Shown here: one piece after another, positions 27,568 to 37,095 of the stretch
How positions within the stretch are numbered: position 1 is the stretch's first letter
How the letters are laid out: each line of letters begins with the position of its first letter
From: CAYJAZ01 sp964371865
Lineage (GTDB): Bacteria > Desulfobacterota > Desulfovibrionia > Desulfovibrionales > Desulfovibrionaceae
Length of the DNA: 64,000 bases
Assembly (NCBI GenBank): GCA_964371865.1
Contig: CAYJOR010000003.1
Span: 43,343 to 107,342, forward strand
Direction of reading: 5' to 3'
Translations under genes and position numbers: made by a program
The notes under the pieces: model-generated
What the model was told of the DNA's origin: nothing
What the model saw: the letters and a program-made list of their open reading frames with translations, nothing else
Databases searched by the model: none

Positions 27568-29955
27568 ATGAAGTTGTTACAAAGAATTTTACTGCCTCTT
27601 TCATTAGTTTTAATTCTTTCGATGAGTATTTTAAGCTATTTAACTTATAATCAAACCTCAAACCTCATTACTGATTCATCTATAAATACGATGGAAGTAA
27701 CAACTATTACTTTACAACGTACTTTAGACTATGCTTTAAAATCAACTGATGTATTTATTAAAACAACTGCAGACGAATACCACGTTGTAGATTTTAGCGT
27801 GAAAGAAAATGTAACTGCGAGTGATGTTGCCTCATTAAATAAGTGGCTAGCGGAAAGAACGCGTGAAATGCCAATGATAAATGGTTTTAATCTGATAAAT
27901 AGTAAAGGTATTGTCGTAGCATCTTCAAACTCTTCCGCAGTAGGAAGCGATTTAAACTTTAGAGGTTATGTAAAAACTGCATTAAATGGAAGCGTGCCTA
28001 AAGCAGAGCCACGCTTTTCTTCTATTAGCGATGAAGTTTTAATGGCTGTAGTTTATCCAATAAAAGATAATAGTGGAAAGGTGGTTGCAGCCTTATGTGG
28101 TGATATTTCTTTTGCTAAAATTTATGATACAATATTTAAAGGTGTAACCGTAGGAAGTAGTGGCTATGCTTTTGCAATTGACGGAGATGGACGTATAGTT
28201 TTAGATCCTAACCGCGATAATCTTTGGAAAGATAATTTACCAGTCACTCCTACAATGAGAGAAATTGCAAATAAAGGTGATGGAGTAACAAATTATGTAA
28301 ATCTTGCCGGTTATCCTGTTGTTGCTTTCCACACAAAAATGAAAGGTAGTGATATCACTGTTATAGCAAGAGCAGAAGAACGTGATATTTTTTCAGACCT
28401 TACAACTCTCAGTAATTTAGCTATGACAGCGACAATTATTGCAGTTATTTTAAGTTGTTTAGTTGTATACTTTATTGTTCGTCCTGTAGTAAATGCAGTC
28501 TCAAAAGGTTCAGATTTTGCTATTGCAGTCGCAAATGGTGAACTTGATGTCAAACTTGACGTAAATAGAAAAGATGAAATTGGTCAACTTGCAGATGCAC
28601 TTCGTTCAATTCCTAAATCACTATCTGAAATTATTGTTGAATATAATCGAATTAAAAAAGAACTACAAGGCGGTAACATTCAAGTTAAAGGTGATACGAA
28701 TGGCTTCAAAGGTGCTTTTGCAGAACTTATATCAGGCACAAATACAACTCTAAATCAATATCAAAATATCATTGATGTTCTAACATCTCCAGTAGTTGTG
28801 CTTAATAAAGATTTACGAATTGTTTATCTAAATAATAAAGGTAAAGAAGTTGCAGGTTCAAACTATATGCAAAGAACCTGTAAAGAAGTTATGAATAGAG
28901 ATGACTCTGATACGCTTAACGATGCGCTAAATAAAGCAGTTTCAACTCTACGTCCTGCAACATCAACAACTATTGCACGTCCTGCCGGTAAGGTTCTTGA
29001 TATTTCTTACACTGCAATTCCATTTACTGATGAAAAAGGTAAACTTGCATGTGTTCTACAGCTAATCACAGACTTAACGGAAATAACAAATACTCAAAGA
29101 AGAATTGTAGAAGTAGCGAATGAGGCGCAAAATATTTCAGAACGTATGGCAACCGCTTCAAGAGAGTTATCAGTTCAAGTTGAACAAGTAACACATGGTG
29201 CACAAGTTCAAAGAGATAGAGTAACCTCAACCGCAACAGCTATGGAAGAGATGAATACTGCTGTTTTAGAAGTTGCACGTAATGCAAGTGATGCGAATAT
29301 GCAATCAAATAACGTGCATAACAAAGCTACCGATGGAGAGCATATAGTAAATCAAGTAGTAGATGCAATTAATAGCGTTAATAATGTTTCAATTGAACTT
29401 GAAGCAAATATGGAACAACTTGGTAAACAAGCTGAGAGTATTGGTAGTGTTATGGACGTTATTTCTGATATTGCCGACCAAACAAATCTACTTGCATTGA
29501 ACGCAGCAATTGAAGCAGCAAGAGCAGGTGAGGCAGGGCGCGGGTTCGCCGTTGTAGCCGATGAAGTAAGAAAACTTGCTGAAAAAACTATGACAGCTAC
29601 CACAGAAGTTGGTAATAGCATAAGAGGTATTCAAGAAACTACCACAATAAATATTAATCACGTTGGTGAAAGTGCACGTTGTGCGGCAACCGCAACAGAA
29701 CTGGCTACTAATTCAGGAAATTCGTTATCAGAGATAGTATCACTTGTAAATGTGAATACAGCTCTTATTTCAGGCATTGCAACAGCAGCAGAAGAGCAAT
29801 CTTCAAGTTCTAAAGAAATTAATGTTTCTATTGATGAGATTAACCATATAGCCGGAACAACTGCAGTAGGAATGCAAGAAGCTTCTCAAGCCGTACATGA
29901 ACTATCAGAAATGGCATTAGAGCTTCAAGTGTTACTTAAAAAATTACAACAGTAA
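27568..29955 (+). CDS. Methyl-accepting chemotaxis protein with Cache, HAMP and PAS domains
   Basis: 795 aa chemoreceptor. Order: membrane segment 1 (about 8-28), periplasmic dCache sensor (about 33-270), membrane segment 2 (about 280-305), HAMP (305-360), a PAS-like module (about 395-505), then the long signalling hairpin. The tip sequence IADQTNLLALNAAIEAARAG lies near residue 635, followed by RGFAVVADEVRKLAE. It reports ligand binding to CheA/CheW. The extra cytoplasmic PAS suggests a second, possibly redox, input. AGGAG precedes the start. Ligand not predictable. Confidence 0.93.
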   Translation: MKLLQRILLPLSLVLILSMSILSYLTYNQTSNLITDSSINTMEVTTITLQRTLDYALKSTDVFIKTTADEYHVVDFSVKENVTASDVASLNKWLAERTREMPMINGFNLINSKGIVVASSNSSAVGSDLNFRGYVKTALNGSVPKAEPRFSSISDEVLMAVVYPIKDNSGKVVAALCGDISFAKIYDTIFKGVTVGSSGYAFAIDGDGRIVLDPNRDNLWKDNLPVTPTMREIANKGDGVTNYVNLAGYPVVAFHTKMKGSDITVIARAEERDIFSDLTTLSNLAMTATIIAVILSCLVVYFIVRPVVNAVSKGSDFAIAVANGELDVKLDVNRKDEIGQLADALRSIPKSLSEIIVEYNRIKKELQGGNIQVKGDTNGFKGAFAELISGTNTTLNQYQNIIDVLTSPVVVLNKDLRIVYLNNKGKEVAGSNYMQRTCKEVMNRDDSDTLNDALNKAVSTLRPATSTTIARPAGKVLDISYTAIPFTDEKGKLACVLQLITDLTEITNTQRRIVEVANEAQNISERMATASRELSVQVEQVTHGAQVQRDRVTSTATAMEEMNTAVLEVARNASDANMQSNNVHNKATDGEHIVNQVVDAINSVNNVSIELEANMEQLGKQAESIGSVMDVISDIADQTNLLALNAAIEAARAGEAGRGFAVVADEVRKLAEKTMTATTEVGNSIRGIQETTTININHVGESARCAATATELATNSGNSLSEIVSLVNVNTALISGIATAAEEQSSSSKEINVSIDEINHIAGTTAVGMQEASQAVHELSEMALELQVLLKKLQQ

Positions 29956-29990
29956 TTATTTATATTAACTATACTTAGAATAGTATTTTT

Positions 29991-30040
29991 TCGAGGGGGA
30001 ATTCACGCTTTTTGATAGAAGCGAGGTTTCCCTTTCTTTG
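29991..30040. repeat. G-rich hairpin repeat family R2, copy e (degenerate)
   Basis: TTCGAGGGGGAATTCACGC and a degraded GAGGTTTCCC arm enclose a short loop. It follows the chemoreceptor gene. The pairing is weaker than in copies c and f. Confidence 0.45.
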
Positions 30041-30197
30041 TTTTTACTCTCTTCTTAGAATTTTATAAAACAATAAAGACCTCTGCATAATTACTGAACA
30101 CCTTATTGAGAAAAGCTAATAATTTTCTTTTTACTTTAGGGTATGTTTCTAACTTATTGATATTCCACTAAATGGTTTTTAAGGAAGGGGGAGAGCT

Positions 30198-30248
30198 CGA
30201 GAGGGGGAAACACCGTTTTTGACTCAAAAACGTGGTTTCCCCCTCTCG
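30198..30248. repeat. G-rich hairpin repeat family R2, copy f
   Basis: CGAGAGGGGGAAAC and GTTTCCCCCTCTCG-type arms extended by GTTTTT/AAAAAC. Preceded by TTTAAGGAAGGGGGAGAG as in copy d. An R1 terminus lies just before it at 30136-30152, so both families meet in this convergent gap. Confidence 0.75.
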
Positions 30249-30297
30249 AAAATAATTATGCAGAGCTCTTCAATAATGATTCACAAAACTTTAAAGA

Positions 30298-30338
30298 AAA
30301 ATCACGGCATTCGCAAATGAGCAAATACCGTGATTTTT
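30298..30338 (+). terminator. Terminator hairpin
   Basis: AAATCACGG and CCGTGATTT arms with a 21-nt loop, followed by T residues. Its parent transcript is unclear, lying 340 bases after the chemoreceptor. Confidence 0.6.
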
Positions 30339-30418
30339 AATGTGTGTTTCTAAAATAATTCTGAATGTTACTTATTAAACTATCAATATCATTTTTCATC
30401 TTTTACGTAAATAGGGAA

Positions 30419-30508
30419 CTATTCATAAGCAGTTTCTTTTTTATCAAGATACTGTATAGAATCATATTCTACGGTGTAATTATAGTTAGCATCGGCATCA
30501 ATATAAAC
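30419..30508 (-). pseudogene. Short orphan coding remnant
   Basis: A 29-codon stretch on the minus strand reads VYIDADANYNYTVEYDSIQY and then a short charged tail to a stop at 30419. It has protein-like composition but no start codon; a stop immediately precedes it. It may be the 3' end of a lost gene. I cannot name the family. Confidence 0.3.
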
Positions 30509-30520
30509 TCAGTATATTAT

Positions 30521-30703
30521 TTATTGCTCAAATTTTTCTTTTAGCTTTAGATAAAAGTTTTTCTGGGTTCTGTCTCCATCATGATTAGGAAATATACATT
30601 CTGGTAATTGGCCGGCACTATTGTGTTTTATCACGCACTCAGCACATTGACCGTGGATTTTACAGTTCATGTTTTTGCATGGACAATTTGGATTAGCTTT
30701 CAT
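30521..30703 (-). CDS. Small cysteine-rich protein (DUF6485-like)
   Basis: 60 aa with seven cysteines, in the pattern CPCKNMNC, HGQCAEC and PEC. This suggests a small metal- or cluster-binding protein of the DUF6485 type; the family name is from memory. It starts 8 bases after fetB on the same strand and is probably part of that operon. A link to metal export is inferred from position alone. Confidence 0.65.
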   Translation of the reverse strand: MKANPNCPCKNMNCKIHGQCAECVIKHNSAGQLPECIFPNHDGDRTQKNFYLKLKEKFEQ

Positions 30704-30711
30704 AAAAACTC

Positions 30712-31485
30712 CTAAAGTATAAATTGATTTTCTTTATTATAAAGTGTTCTATAACCAAAGTTTAAGGCTAGGAACACCGCCAAACAAACAACAGTTGATA
30801 TACATATCGTGATTGAAATTTGATATAAAATTGCAGACATAGGGGATTCTCCGGAAAGAATTTGCCCTGTCATCATACCGGGTAGCGAGACAATTCCCAT
30901 CCCAATCATGGTATTTATTGTAGGCAGTAGGGCTGTTTCAAGAGCAGAGTTTACCATAGGTAAGAGAATTTTTTTTGGGCTTGCACCTTGATTTAGTAAT
31001 ACTTCAATTTGTAATCTTGATTCTTTAACTTTTGCAGTAAAGGTTTTTACTCCAAGTGCTACACCTGTCATTGCGTTTCCAAGTATCATTCCGCTTATAG
31101 GAATAAGGTATTGAGGATTTAAAATTCCTTCACCTATAACAATTGTTATAAAAAAGAGTATTATCAAAATAGCTGATGAGCTTATCGAAGCACCTATAAT
31201 ACATTGAAATTTTCTACTGATTCCTTTATTTACCGATAAAACTCGTTGAATTGCAAAAGCTGTCATCATAGTTACATATAAAATAATGAGAATTGGATGC
31301 GCTTCTTCAAGAAGATACATCAGTACATAACCCGCTAATACGAGTTGAGCTGTCATTCTAACACTTGCAATGAAAAGTAATTTTGCTTGAGATATTTTGC
31401 TCAGCTTCATTATAAAGCCAACTAATAAAAGAAGTAGGTAAATAAGTGAAAAATTAAAGATGTTTATATGTACTGCATTATCCAT
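30712..31485 (-). CDS. fetB: FetB/YbbM-type ABC transporter permease
   Basis: 257 aa integral membrane protein with about seven segments. The central family signature is ISGMILGNAMTGVALG, followed by a basic loop LNQGASPKKIL, then MIGMGIVSLPGMMTGQ, as in UPF0014. In Escherichia coli FetAB exports iron and aids oxidative-stress resistance. Its start overlaps the fetA end by eight bases. Metal specificity here is inferred from homology. Confidence 0.88.
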   Translation of the reverse strand: MDNAVHINIFNFSLIYLLLLLVGFIMKLSKISQAKLLFIASVRMTAQLVLAGYVLMYLLEEAHPILIILYVTMMTAFAIQRVLSVNKGISRKFQCIIGASISSSAILIILFFITIVIGEGILNPQYLIPISGMILGNAMTGVALGVKTFTAKVKESRLQIEVLLNQGASPKKILLPMVNSALETALLPTINTMIGMGIVSLPGMMTGQILSGESPMSAILYQISITICISTVVCLAVFLALNFGYRTLYNKENQFIL

Positions 31486-32104
31486 TTATTTTTGCTCCGT
31501 TCAAATCTATAACATGTTCAGCAAATTTTTCAACTAAAGAATTGTCATGACTAATAATAAGCAATGTTTTTTTATTCTCTTTTGCATAATTAGTAATATT
31601 TTCGAGGACTTTATGACTGAGTTTACTATCTAAAGCAGAGGTCGCTTCATCAAGCATAATTGTACTAGCTTCCATTGAAAGGCAAATTGCAATGTAGACT
31701 CTTTGTTTTTCTCCGCCTGACATATTATCACATTCAGTTTCTAAGCAAAAGTTAGCTTCAAGCAGACTAAGGAAATACTTTATTCTTTCTTCTGATATAA
31801 CTTTTTCTTCACAATAATCATAAAACATCTGAAAGTTATTCTTTATGCTTCCTGAAAACAGGAAAGGGCACTGCGAAATCAGCTTTACTTCTTTTCGTAA
31901 AGCTATGCTTTCATATTCAGAAATAGATTTGTTCTTATATAAAATTTCTCCTGATGAAAAATTATCTGTTTTGTTTAAAAGCTTTAGAAAGGTGCTTTTA
32001 CCGCAACCACTTTCACCTATAATAAAATTTACTTTATCAGCTAATATCGAAACATCTTTATACTTGATAAAATCTTTATAAATGAGGTTCTTAGTTATAT
32101 ACAT
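31478..32104 (-). CDS. fetA: FetA/YbbL-type ABC transporter ATPase
   Basis: 208 aa nucleotide-binding subunit. It has Walker A GESGCGKST near residue 32, signature MSGGEKQR, Walker B IMLDEATSALD, and an H-loop histidine in LIISHDNS. Short for an ABC ATPase, as usual in this family. It overlaps fetB and is divergent from a PadR-type gene, with paired inverted repeats in the intergenic region. Confidence 0.9.
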   Translation of the reverse strand: MYITKNLIYKDFIKYKDVSILADKVNFIIGESGCGKSTFLKLLNKTDNFSSGEILYKNKSISEYESIALRKEVKLISQCPFLFSGSIKNNFQMFYDYCEEKVISEERIKYFLSLLEANFCLETECDNMSGGEKQRVYIAICLSMEASTIMLDEATSALDSKLSHKVLENITNYAKENKKTLLIISHDNSLVEKFAEHVIDLNGAKING

Positions 32105-32129
32105 AATGTTTTCCTTGTGTTTTTACCTA

Positions 32130-32207
32130 GTCTAAGATATAAATATCTCTTAGACGAAATAAGATATCGAATTTCAATATCAGTTTTCAATATCGTAGTT
32201 CGATATC
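32130..32207. promoter_or_regulatory. Two inverted-repeat operators between fetA and the padR-type gene
   Basis: Site 1 at 32130-32155 is GTCTAAGATA and TCTCTTAGAC around six bases. Site 2 has GATATCGAA at 32163-32171 and TTCGATATC at 32199-32207, with two further GATATC-like half-sites (CAATATC) between them. Both sit in a divergent promoter region next to a PadR regulator, so they are likely its binding sites. Confidence 0.6.
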
Positions 32208-32234
32208 AATATGTCTAGCACAAGGAAATTTAAA

Positions 32235-32537
32235 ATGCAAGACCCAATTTTACGAAAATTATTTTTAGGTTTTATACATGTACATATACTTCACCACGCA
32301 AAAGAAGAGCCAATATTTGGTGCTTTTATGATAGATGAATTGAAATCTCATGGTTATGATATTAGCCCGGGAACGCTCTATCCTATTTTTCATAGCCTTG
32401 AAAAAGCAGAACTTTTAACCGTTGAAAATAAAAATGTAGAGGGTAAAATAAGAAAATATTATTCTATTACAAAAAAAGGTGAACAAGTTCTTATAGAAGC
32501 AAAAAAGCAAGCAAAAGAACTTGTAAGAGAGTTATAG
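32235..32537 (+). CDS. PadR-family transcriptional regulator
   Basis: 100 aa from the ATG with AAGGA eight bases upstream (MQDPILRKLFLGFIHV). An ATG at 32211 would add eight residues but lacks a ribosome site. A winged helix-turn-helix (FMIDELKSHGYDISPGTLYPIFHSL) and a short C-terminal dimerisation helix fit the PadR-s2 type. It is divergent from fetAB and likely represses it and itself. Effector unknown. Confidence 0.88.
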   Translation: MQDPILRKLFLGFIHVHILHHAKEEPIFGAFMIDELKSHGYDISPGTLYPIFHSLEKAELLTVENKNVEGKIRKYYSITKKGEQVLIEAKKQAKELVREL

Positions 32538-32590
32538 TCAAATTATTGTAGTAACAATCCTAGATTTGGGTGAAGAAGTTTTCAAAAAGT

Positions 32591-32668
32591 AGAATGTGCT
32601 TCTAAATTAATTTTTTTTGCGTTTTAATGAAAATTTCACAAAATTTCTTAATTTAGAAACACATTCCA
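32591..32668. repeat. R1 miniature element, 78 bp
   Basis: Inverted ends AGAATGTGCTTCTAAATT and AATTTAGAAACACATTCC, with an A/T-rich interior containing AAAATTTCACAAAATTTC. The element lies between convergent genes and can fold as a long hairpin. Confidence 0.75.
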
Positions 32669-32714
32669 ATTTTTTTAAGGTAGTTGACTCATTGTATGAG
32701 TCTGCAAGTTCTTC

Positions 32715-33911
32715 TTATTGATTGAAAGCTTTATTTGATTCTTTTAAAGCAAAAGCAATCACAAATGATAAAAAGAATAATGCTGATGAAAACAACATAA
32801 CAGCCGGATATCCATAATTATCGGCTAATATACCTGCAAGATAAACGATTCCGCCAGAACCTAAAATTTCGCCTACGGCCATAAGAATTGCGCTACCAGA
32901 AGCTTTTAGGTGATTTGGTAAACCTTCAATAGGAATAATTGTATTGAAAAAAATGTGGATTGAGCCAGCAAGTCCACCAAGTAAAATAAAGCCGCCCAGT
33001 CCTAAATAAGAGCTTGTAAATAAATACATAAATAAAGGCCCTATAGCGCAAGCTAAACATGCAATGATAAGCACAGGTTTTCTGCCAAATTTATCAGTGG
33101 AACGTGGCACAATGAAAGTGTAGCAAATAGAAACAAGCCCCATAGATGAAGCAATTATGCCTATTGTTTCTAAATCTACTTTTAAAGTTTCTTCAAAATA
33201 AAGTGGTGCATAAATAATCATGGCAAAAAATGCACCTAAGGTAAGTATAGCTAATAAAATACATGTGAAGATGTTAGCATATTTAAAAATATCCATAGGC
33301 TTTACATCTACTTTTTCTAAGTTTTCATCAACTTGAACTGTTACGTCCGGTATAAATTTGACTATTGCAAGCCCAACAAGAACAGTAGGAATACCAACAA
33401 GACAAAGTGACATTTGCCAATCACTCATAACTGCGAGTTGTGTGATAACAATAGGTGCAAGAATAGTTGCTAAGCACTCACCACCAGCCAAAATAAATCC
33501 AGTATTGGTTCCGAATTTATTTTCGCTTGAAACTTTTTCAGTGATAGAGAAAACCATAGCTAAGACAGGGCCAAAACCAATGCCTACCAACATACGGGCT
33601 AATAAAAATGTTGTAAAACTATCAGCAATTATAGAAAGCATTGAGCCAACACCAACGGTGATAACTGAGCCAGCCAAGAATTTTCTTCTTTTTCCTTGCT
33701 TATCAGAAATAATACCGACAATAATGGCTGAAATTGCCATCACTATAGTTGAAATAAATACAATAAGTCCAATGTCAGAGCCACTTATAGCTAAATCTTT
33801 TTCTATAACTGGTAAAACATAGTTGATTGACAGTCTATTCATAAACGTAAAACCAAAAACCAACGCGAATATGAATATAACTTTGTTTTCACTAAATCTA
33901 CTTCTTTCCAT
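32715..33911 (-). CDS. Major facilitator superfamily transporter
   Basis: 398 aa with 12 predicted membrane segments. The MFS loop motif GIISDKQGKRRKF lies after segment 2 and a second copy STDKFGRKPVL after segment 8. A secondary carrier, probably for a small anion, sugar acid or aromatic acid, but specificity cannot be read. It ends a minus-strand cluster with an NAD-kinase-like gene, GcvPA/GcvPB-like genes and an SDR. The reading frame is intact, unlike three of those neighbours. Confidence 0.85.
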   Translation of the reverse strand: MERSRFSENKVIFIFALVFGFTFMNRLSINYVLPVIEKDLAISGSDIGLIVFISTIVMAISAIIVGIISDKQGKRRKFLAGSVITVGVGSMLSIIADSFTTFLLARMLVGIGFGPVLAMVFSITEKVSSENKFGTNTGFILAGGECLATILAPIVITQLAVMSDWQMSLCLVGIPTVLVGLAIVKFIPDVTVQVDENLEKVDVKPMDIFKYANIFTCILLAILTLGAFFAMIIYAPLYFEETLKVDLETIGIIASSMGLVSICYTFIVPRSTDKFGRKPVLIIACLACAIGPLFMYLFTSSYLGLGGFILLGGLAGSIHIFFNTIIPIEGLPNHLKASGSAILMAVGEILGSGGIVYLAGILADNYGYPAVMLFSSALFFLSFVIAFALKESNKAFNQ

Positions 33912-33946
33912 TCTACTCTCCTTGTTTTAAAAAGCGTAAAAAATCA

Positions 33947-35064
33947 TCAACTTACTTTACAAACTAAATATTCTTGCCAACCCACAATAACTCTGCGATA
34001 CCCTCGAAGTTCATTATCAAGTTCATTATCGCTTGTATCAACATAAAGGCTTTGATCTGGCAAGGAATAAATTTTTGAAGCTGTTGCGACCACCCATATA
34101 TTTTCTATACCTATTTGTTTTATCACCTCCGGGCTTAATTGTTGATTTCCTCTTCCAAAAATATGCCCTTGTCCACCAATTACTGTAATAATAAGTTTAC
34201 AAGGATGTTCTTTTGTGATTTTTAATAAATCTTCTTCTCTTAAATCATTTCCGATTACTTCATTATTTAAGAACGCATCAATTCCAAGTAACGAGCACGG
34301 CAAACCCATTGCTTTTTCAATGGAAGTAACTGTGCTGCCGGCACCAAATAAAAAACATTGATTTGGATTTTCTTTCTTGATTCTATCTTGTATTTCTTCA
34401 GAAATTCCACCCACATCATCAATATTATTATGCGAGGTTGCTTTAGGGTTTTGCATTACGCCACGCAAAATAGGAACTGATAAATAACCATAAAGTTTTG
34501 CTTGTAAGCGCCCACTTCTGTATTCATTTTCGTCAATATCCATAACTTCTGCTGAGCGTGTTGAAACTTGCCCATGTAAGCAAGAAAGAAGTGCCTTACC
34601 TGCTGCACACTTGGGCTTGTGGCATAAACGGCTGAATGAATTTTTACACCCGCCGGAATGCCTATAACAGGAATGCTTTCATCAATAGCAGAACAAATAT
34701 TTCTTGCTGTTCCATCGCCACCGGCAAATAATAAAACATCAATACCGAGCTTTGCTATTTGTGCTGCAATAGCTTCGGTATCAGATGCTTTACTTGGAAA
34801 TTCTACATTTCCTACAACTTCAGGTGTCAGCCCTAATTCTAAAGCAAGGGATTCGCCCATTTCACCCGGAGCTGTATAAATTGTAACTTCTTCTTCATAT
34901 TCAAGGAGTATTTTCAAAGCTTCGATAGCCTTGAAGCCCGATTTTTTTACTGCGCCACGCTTCCAAGCTTCGTTTTGAATATCAATTCCGTCACTTCCCT
35001 TTAGGCCAACACTTCCGCCAATACCAGCCACCGGGTTTACAATAAATCCTACCTTTTTTTTCAT
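33947..35064 (-). pseudogene. ATP-NAD kinase/AcoX-like gene, frameshifted
   Basis: Two overlapping frames together encode one ATP-NAD kinase-family protein of about 372 aa. The first (from 35064) has VGFIVNPVAGIGGSVGLKGS and the nucleotide motif LLFAGGDGTARN. The second continues through AAGKALLSCLHGQ and FLFGAGSTVTS. The shift lies near 34615 after SPS, where one base appears to be missing (1118 nt, one short of 373 codons). Family members include NAD kinases and AcoX of acetoin operons. If the shift is real, the product is truncated after the nucleotide-binding part. Confidence 0.8.
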
Positions 35065-35152
35065 AGCGCATTTCCTTCTAGAGCAGATTTAGAATAATTA
35101 ATTGTAAGCTATAAACCTATAATGAAGTGACAAGAGTTTTCAAATAAAAAAA

Positions 35153-35205
35153 GAATGCTTTTCTAAACCATTTTTGTTTGTATATACAATTTAGAAAAAC
35201 ATTCC
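35153..35205. repeat. R1 miniature element, short copy
   Basis: GAATGCTTTTCTAAA and ATTTAGAAAAACATTCC with about 21 bases between. It stands between the NAD-kinase-like and GcvPB-like genes and can form a terminator-like hairpin. Confidence 0.65.
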
Positions 35206-35269
35206 CATGAACTCCACACTGAACCGGTGTTGGGCATTTGTTTATTTTCTTTTGCCAAACACAAGTAAG

Positions 35270-36854
35270 CTATTTAATATTATGAACTTTTTTATACATT
35301 CTCCATGTTGTCATAATCTTACTAGGATCGTGTTCCCAATAGTTTTTAATGCCGTGACATGGCGCATTATGCGGTGCGGTTCTTATTATTTCAGGGTTAT
35401 TATAGCATTCATCTGCAACTTTTGCCATAATTGCAACAAACTCATCAATGTCTTCTTTGCTATACGAGTCAGTTGGTTCAAGTGTACATGGTTCAGGCAC
35501 AATGTGCGGGTGATGGCTTTGCCAATAGTGCTCAAGGCTATAATCCACCATACGTCTTGATATATCTTCTGTGCCAAAGCCTGTATCTTTGAAAAGCTGT
35601 TCCCAGCTGTAACGGCATTGTTCAATACGGCGTAAACCTTTGGCATAATACATGGTAATGCCTTTGATTTGTTCCATTTTCTTTACCATGTATTGGTTGT
35701 TGAGAACAGCACACATTGCTGCTTCACGCACACCTTCCGGATCTAAAGAACGAATCCACATATACACTCTAAGCATTACGCCGGAGTTGCCTAAGAATTG
35801 TCTTACTTGACCAATGCTTTTTTCGCTTCCATTCCAATCTATGCTATAATAATCGTTATTTTTTACAACACGTGGAACTGGTAAATAGTCTTTCAAGAAA
35901 TCTCTTACACCCATAGCACCAACACCAGGACCCATGCCACCGTGCGGAGATGAGAAAGTTTTGTGCAAGTTATAGTGGATAAGATCAAAACCGGCTTCTC
36001 TTGCTCTTGTAATACCCATAATGCCGTTTACATTTGCTTGATCGTAAACGCAAAGTGCGCCCACTTCACGTGCAGCATCAACATATTCTTTGATACGTGG
36101 ATTGAAAATACCTGTATCTTCAGGATTTGTGATAAAGATAGCAGCTGTACGATCGCTCAATTGTACGATCGCTCAATGCAGCTTTAAAAGCTTCGAGAGT
36201 AGGGTAGCCAAGTTCAGGATCTTGCATTAAGTCAACAACTTTATAGCCTGCTGTTGCAGGACAACCGGCGTCGGCAGGATGTGAGAAGATAGTTGTTACA
36301 ATTTCATCACGTTTATGTTCTTCGCCTTTATCACGCCAATAGGCTCGTACAATAGATGCGTTTGCAAAAATAGCATGCGCACCACCACCCGGTTGGAAAG
36401 AAAAGGCATCCATACCGGAAATGCTTTTCATATAGCGTTCAGTTTCATAATAAATATGCAAAATACCTTGCATTGTGCTTTCGTCTTGCATTGGATGAAT
36501 ATCAGCAATTTTTGGATGTCCGTTTGCTGTATGTTCTTGAACTTTTGGGCTATACTTCATGGTGCAAGTACCTTGACCAATATCAACAGAAACATCGTTA
36601 CCTAAAACTTCTTGTGTAAGTCTCATATAGTGTCTGTTTACACGCATTTGCCCAACTTCAGGAAGATCTGGCGCTTTTTTTCTTTTTAGTGCTTTTGGAA
36701 TGCCAAAATCACTGCCTACAGCTTTTTTTATTTCTTCTGAGGCAAGTGGAACTAAAACTCCACGTTCGCCTTCAGTTGACATTTCATAAATAATAGGTTC
36801 ATCCCATCTTGCTTCGTGAAAATTACGTAATAATGTTTTTGGATCTCTTCCCAT
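35270..36854 (-). pseudogene. gcvPB: Glycine dehydrogenase subunit 2-like gene (gcvPB), disrupted by a 16-bp tandem duplication
   Basis: PLP-dependent subunit of a two-part GcvP. The N-terminal part (from 36854) reads to AALSDRT and then leaves frame. The rest resumes at AAIFITNPEDTG and holds the PLP-lysine motif NLHKTFSSPHGGMGPG. The 16-bp unit TGTACGATCGCTCAAT occurs twice in tandem at 36146-36161 and 36162-36177. Removing one copy gives 1569 nt, an exact 523 codons. The motifs GCPATAGYK and NPEDTGIF differ from standard gcvPB, so the ancestral substrate might not be glycine. Confidence 0.85.
36146..36177. repeat. 16-bp tandem duplication breaking the gcvPB-like gene
   Basis: Two perfect adjacent copies of TGTACGATCGCTCAAT. 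Sixteen is not a multiple of three, so the frame is lost; one copy alone keeps it open. Confidence 0.9.
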
Positions 36855-37095
36855 GTAAAAATCTCCTTTTCACTTATGGTTATGTGCATAAGTCTAATTT
36901 GTCTCCGACGGCTCAAGAGAATGATTCCCTTGAAAATCTCCATTTCTCCACGATTTTGTCGGAAAGAAATGAGTAGTTCGCAAAAAAATACTTCCTTTGA
37001 TGTCAAAAAAAAGAATTTTTCTCTACATTTGCAATGTGTTGAGGTAAGATAAGTAAATTATCTTTATAAATTACAAATTAGATTTATGTGTATAG

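Noticed and set aside
34456..34640. Programmed frameshift in the NAD-kinase-like gene
   Set aside because: No slippery heptamer or downstream structure is visible at the shift, and two neighbours are also broken, so mutation or sequencing error is more likely.
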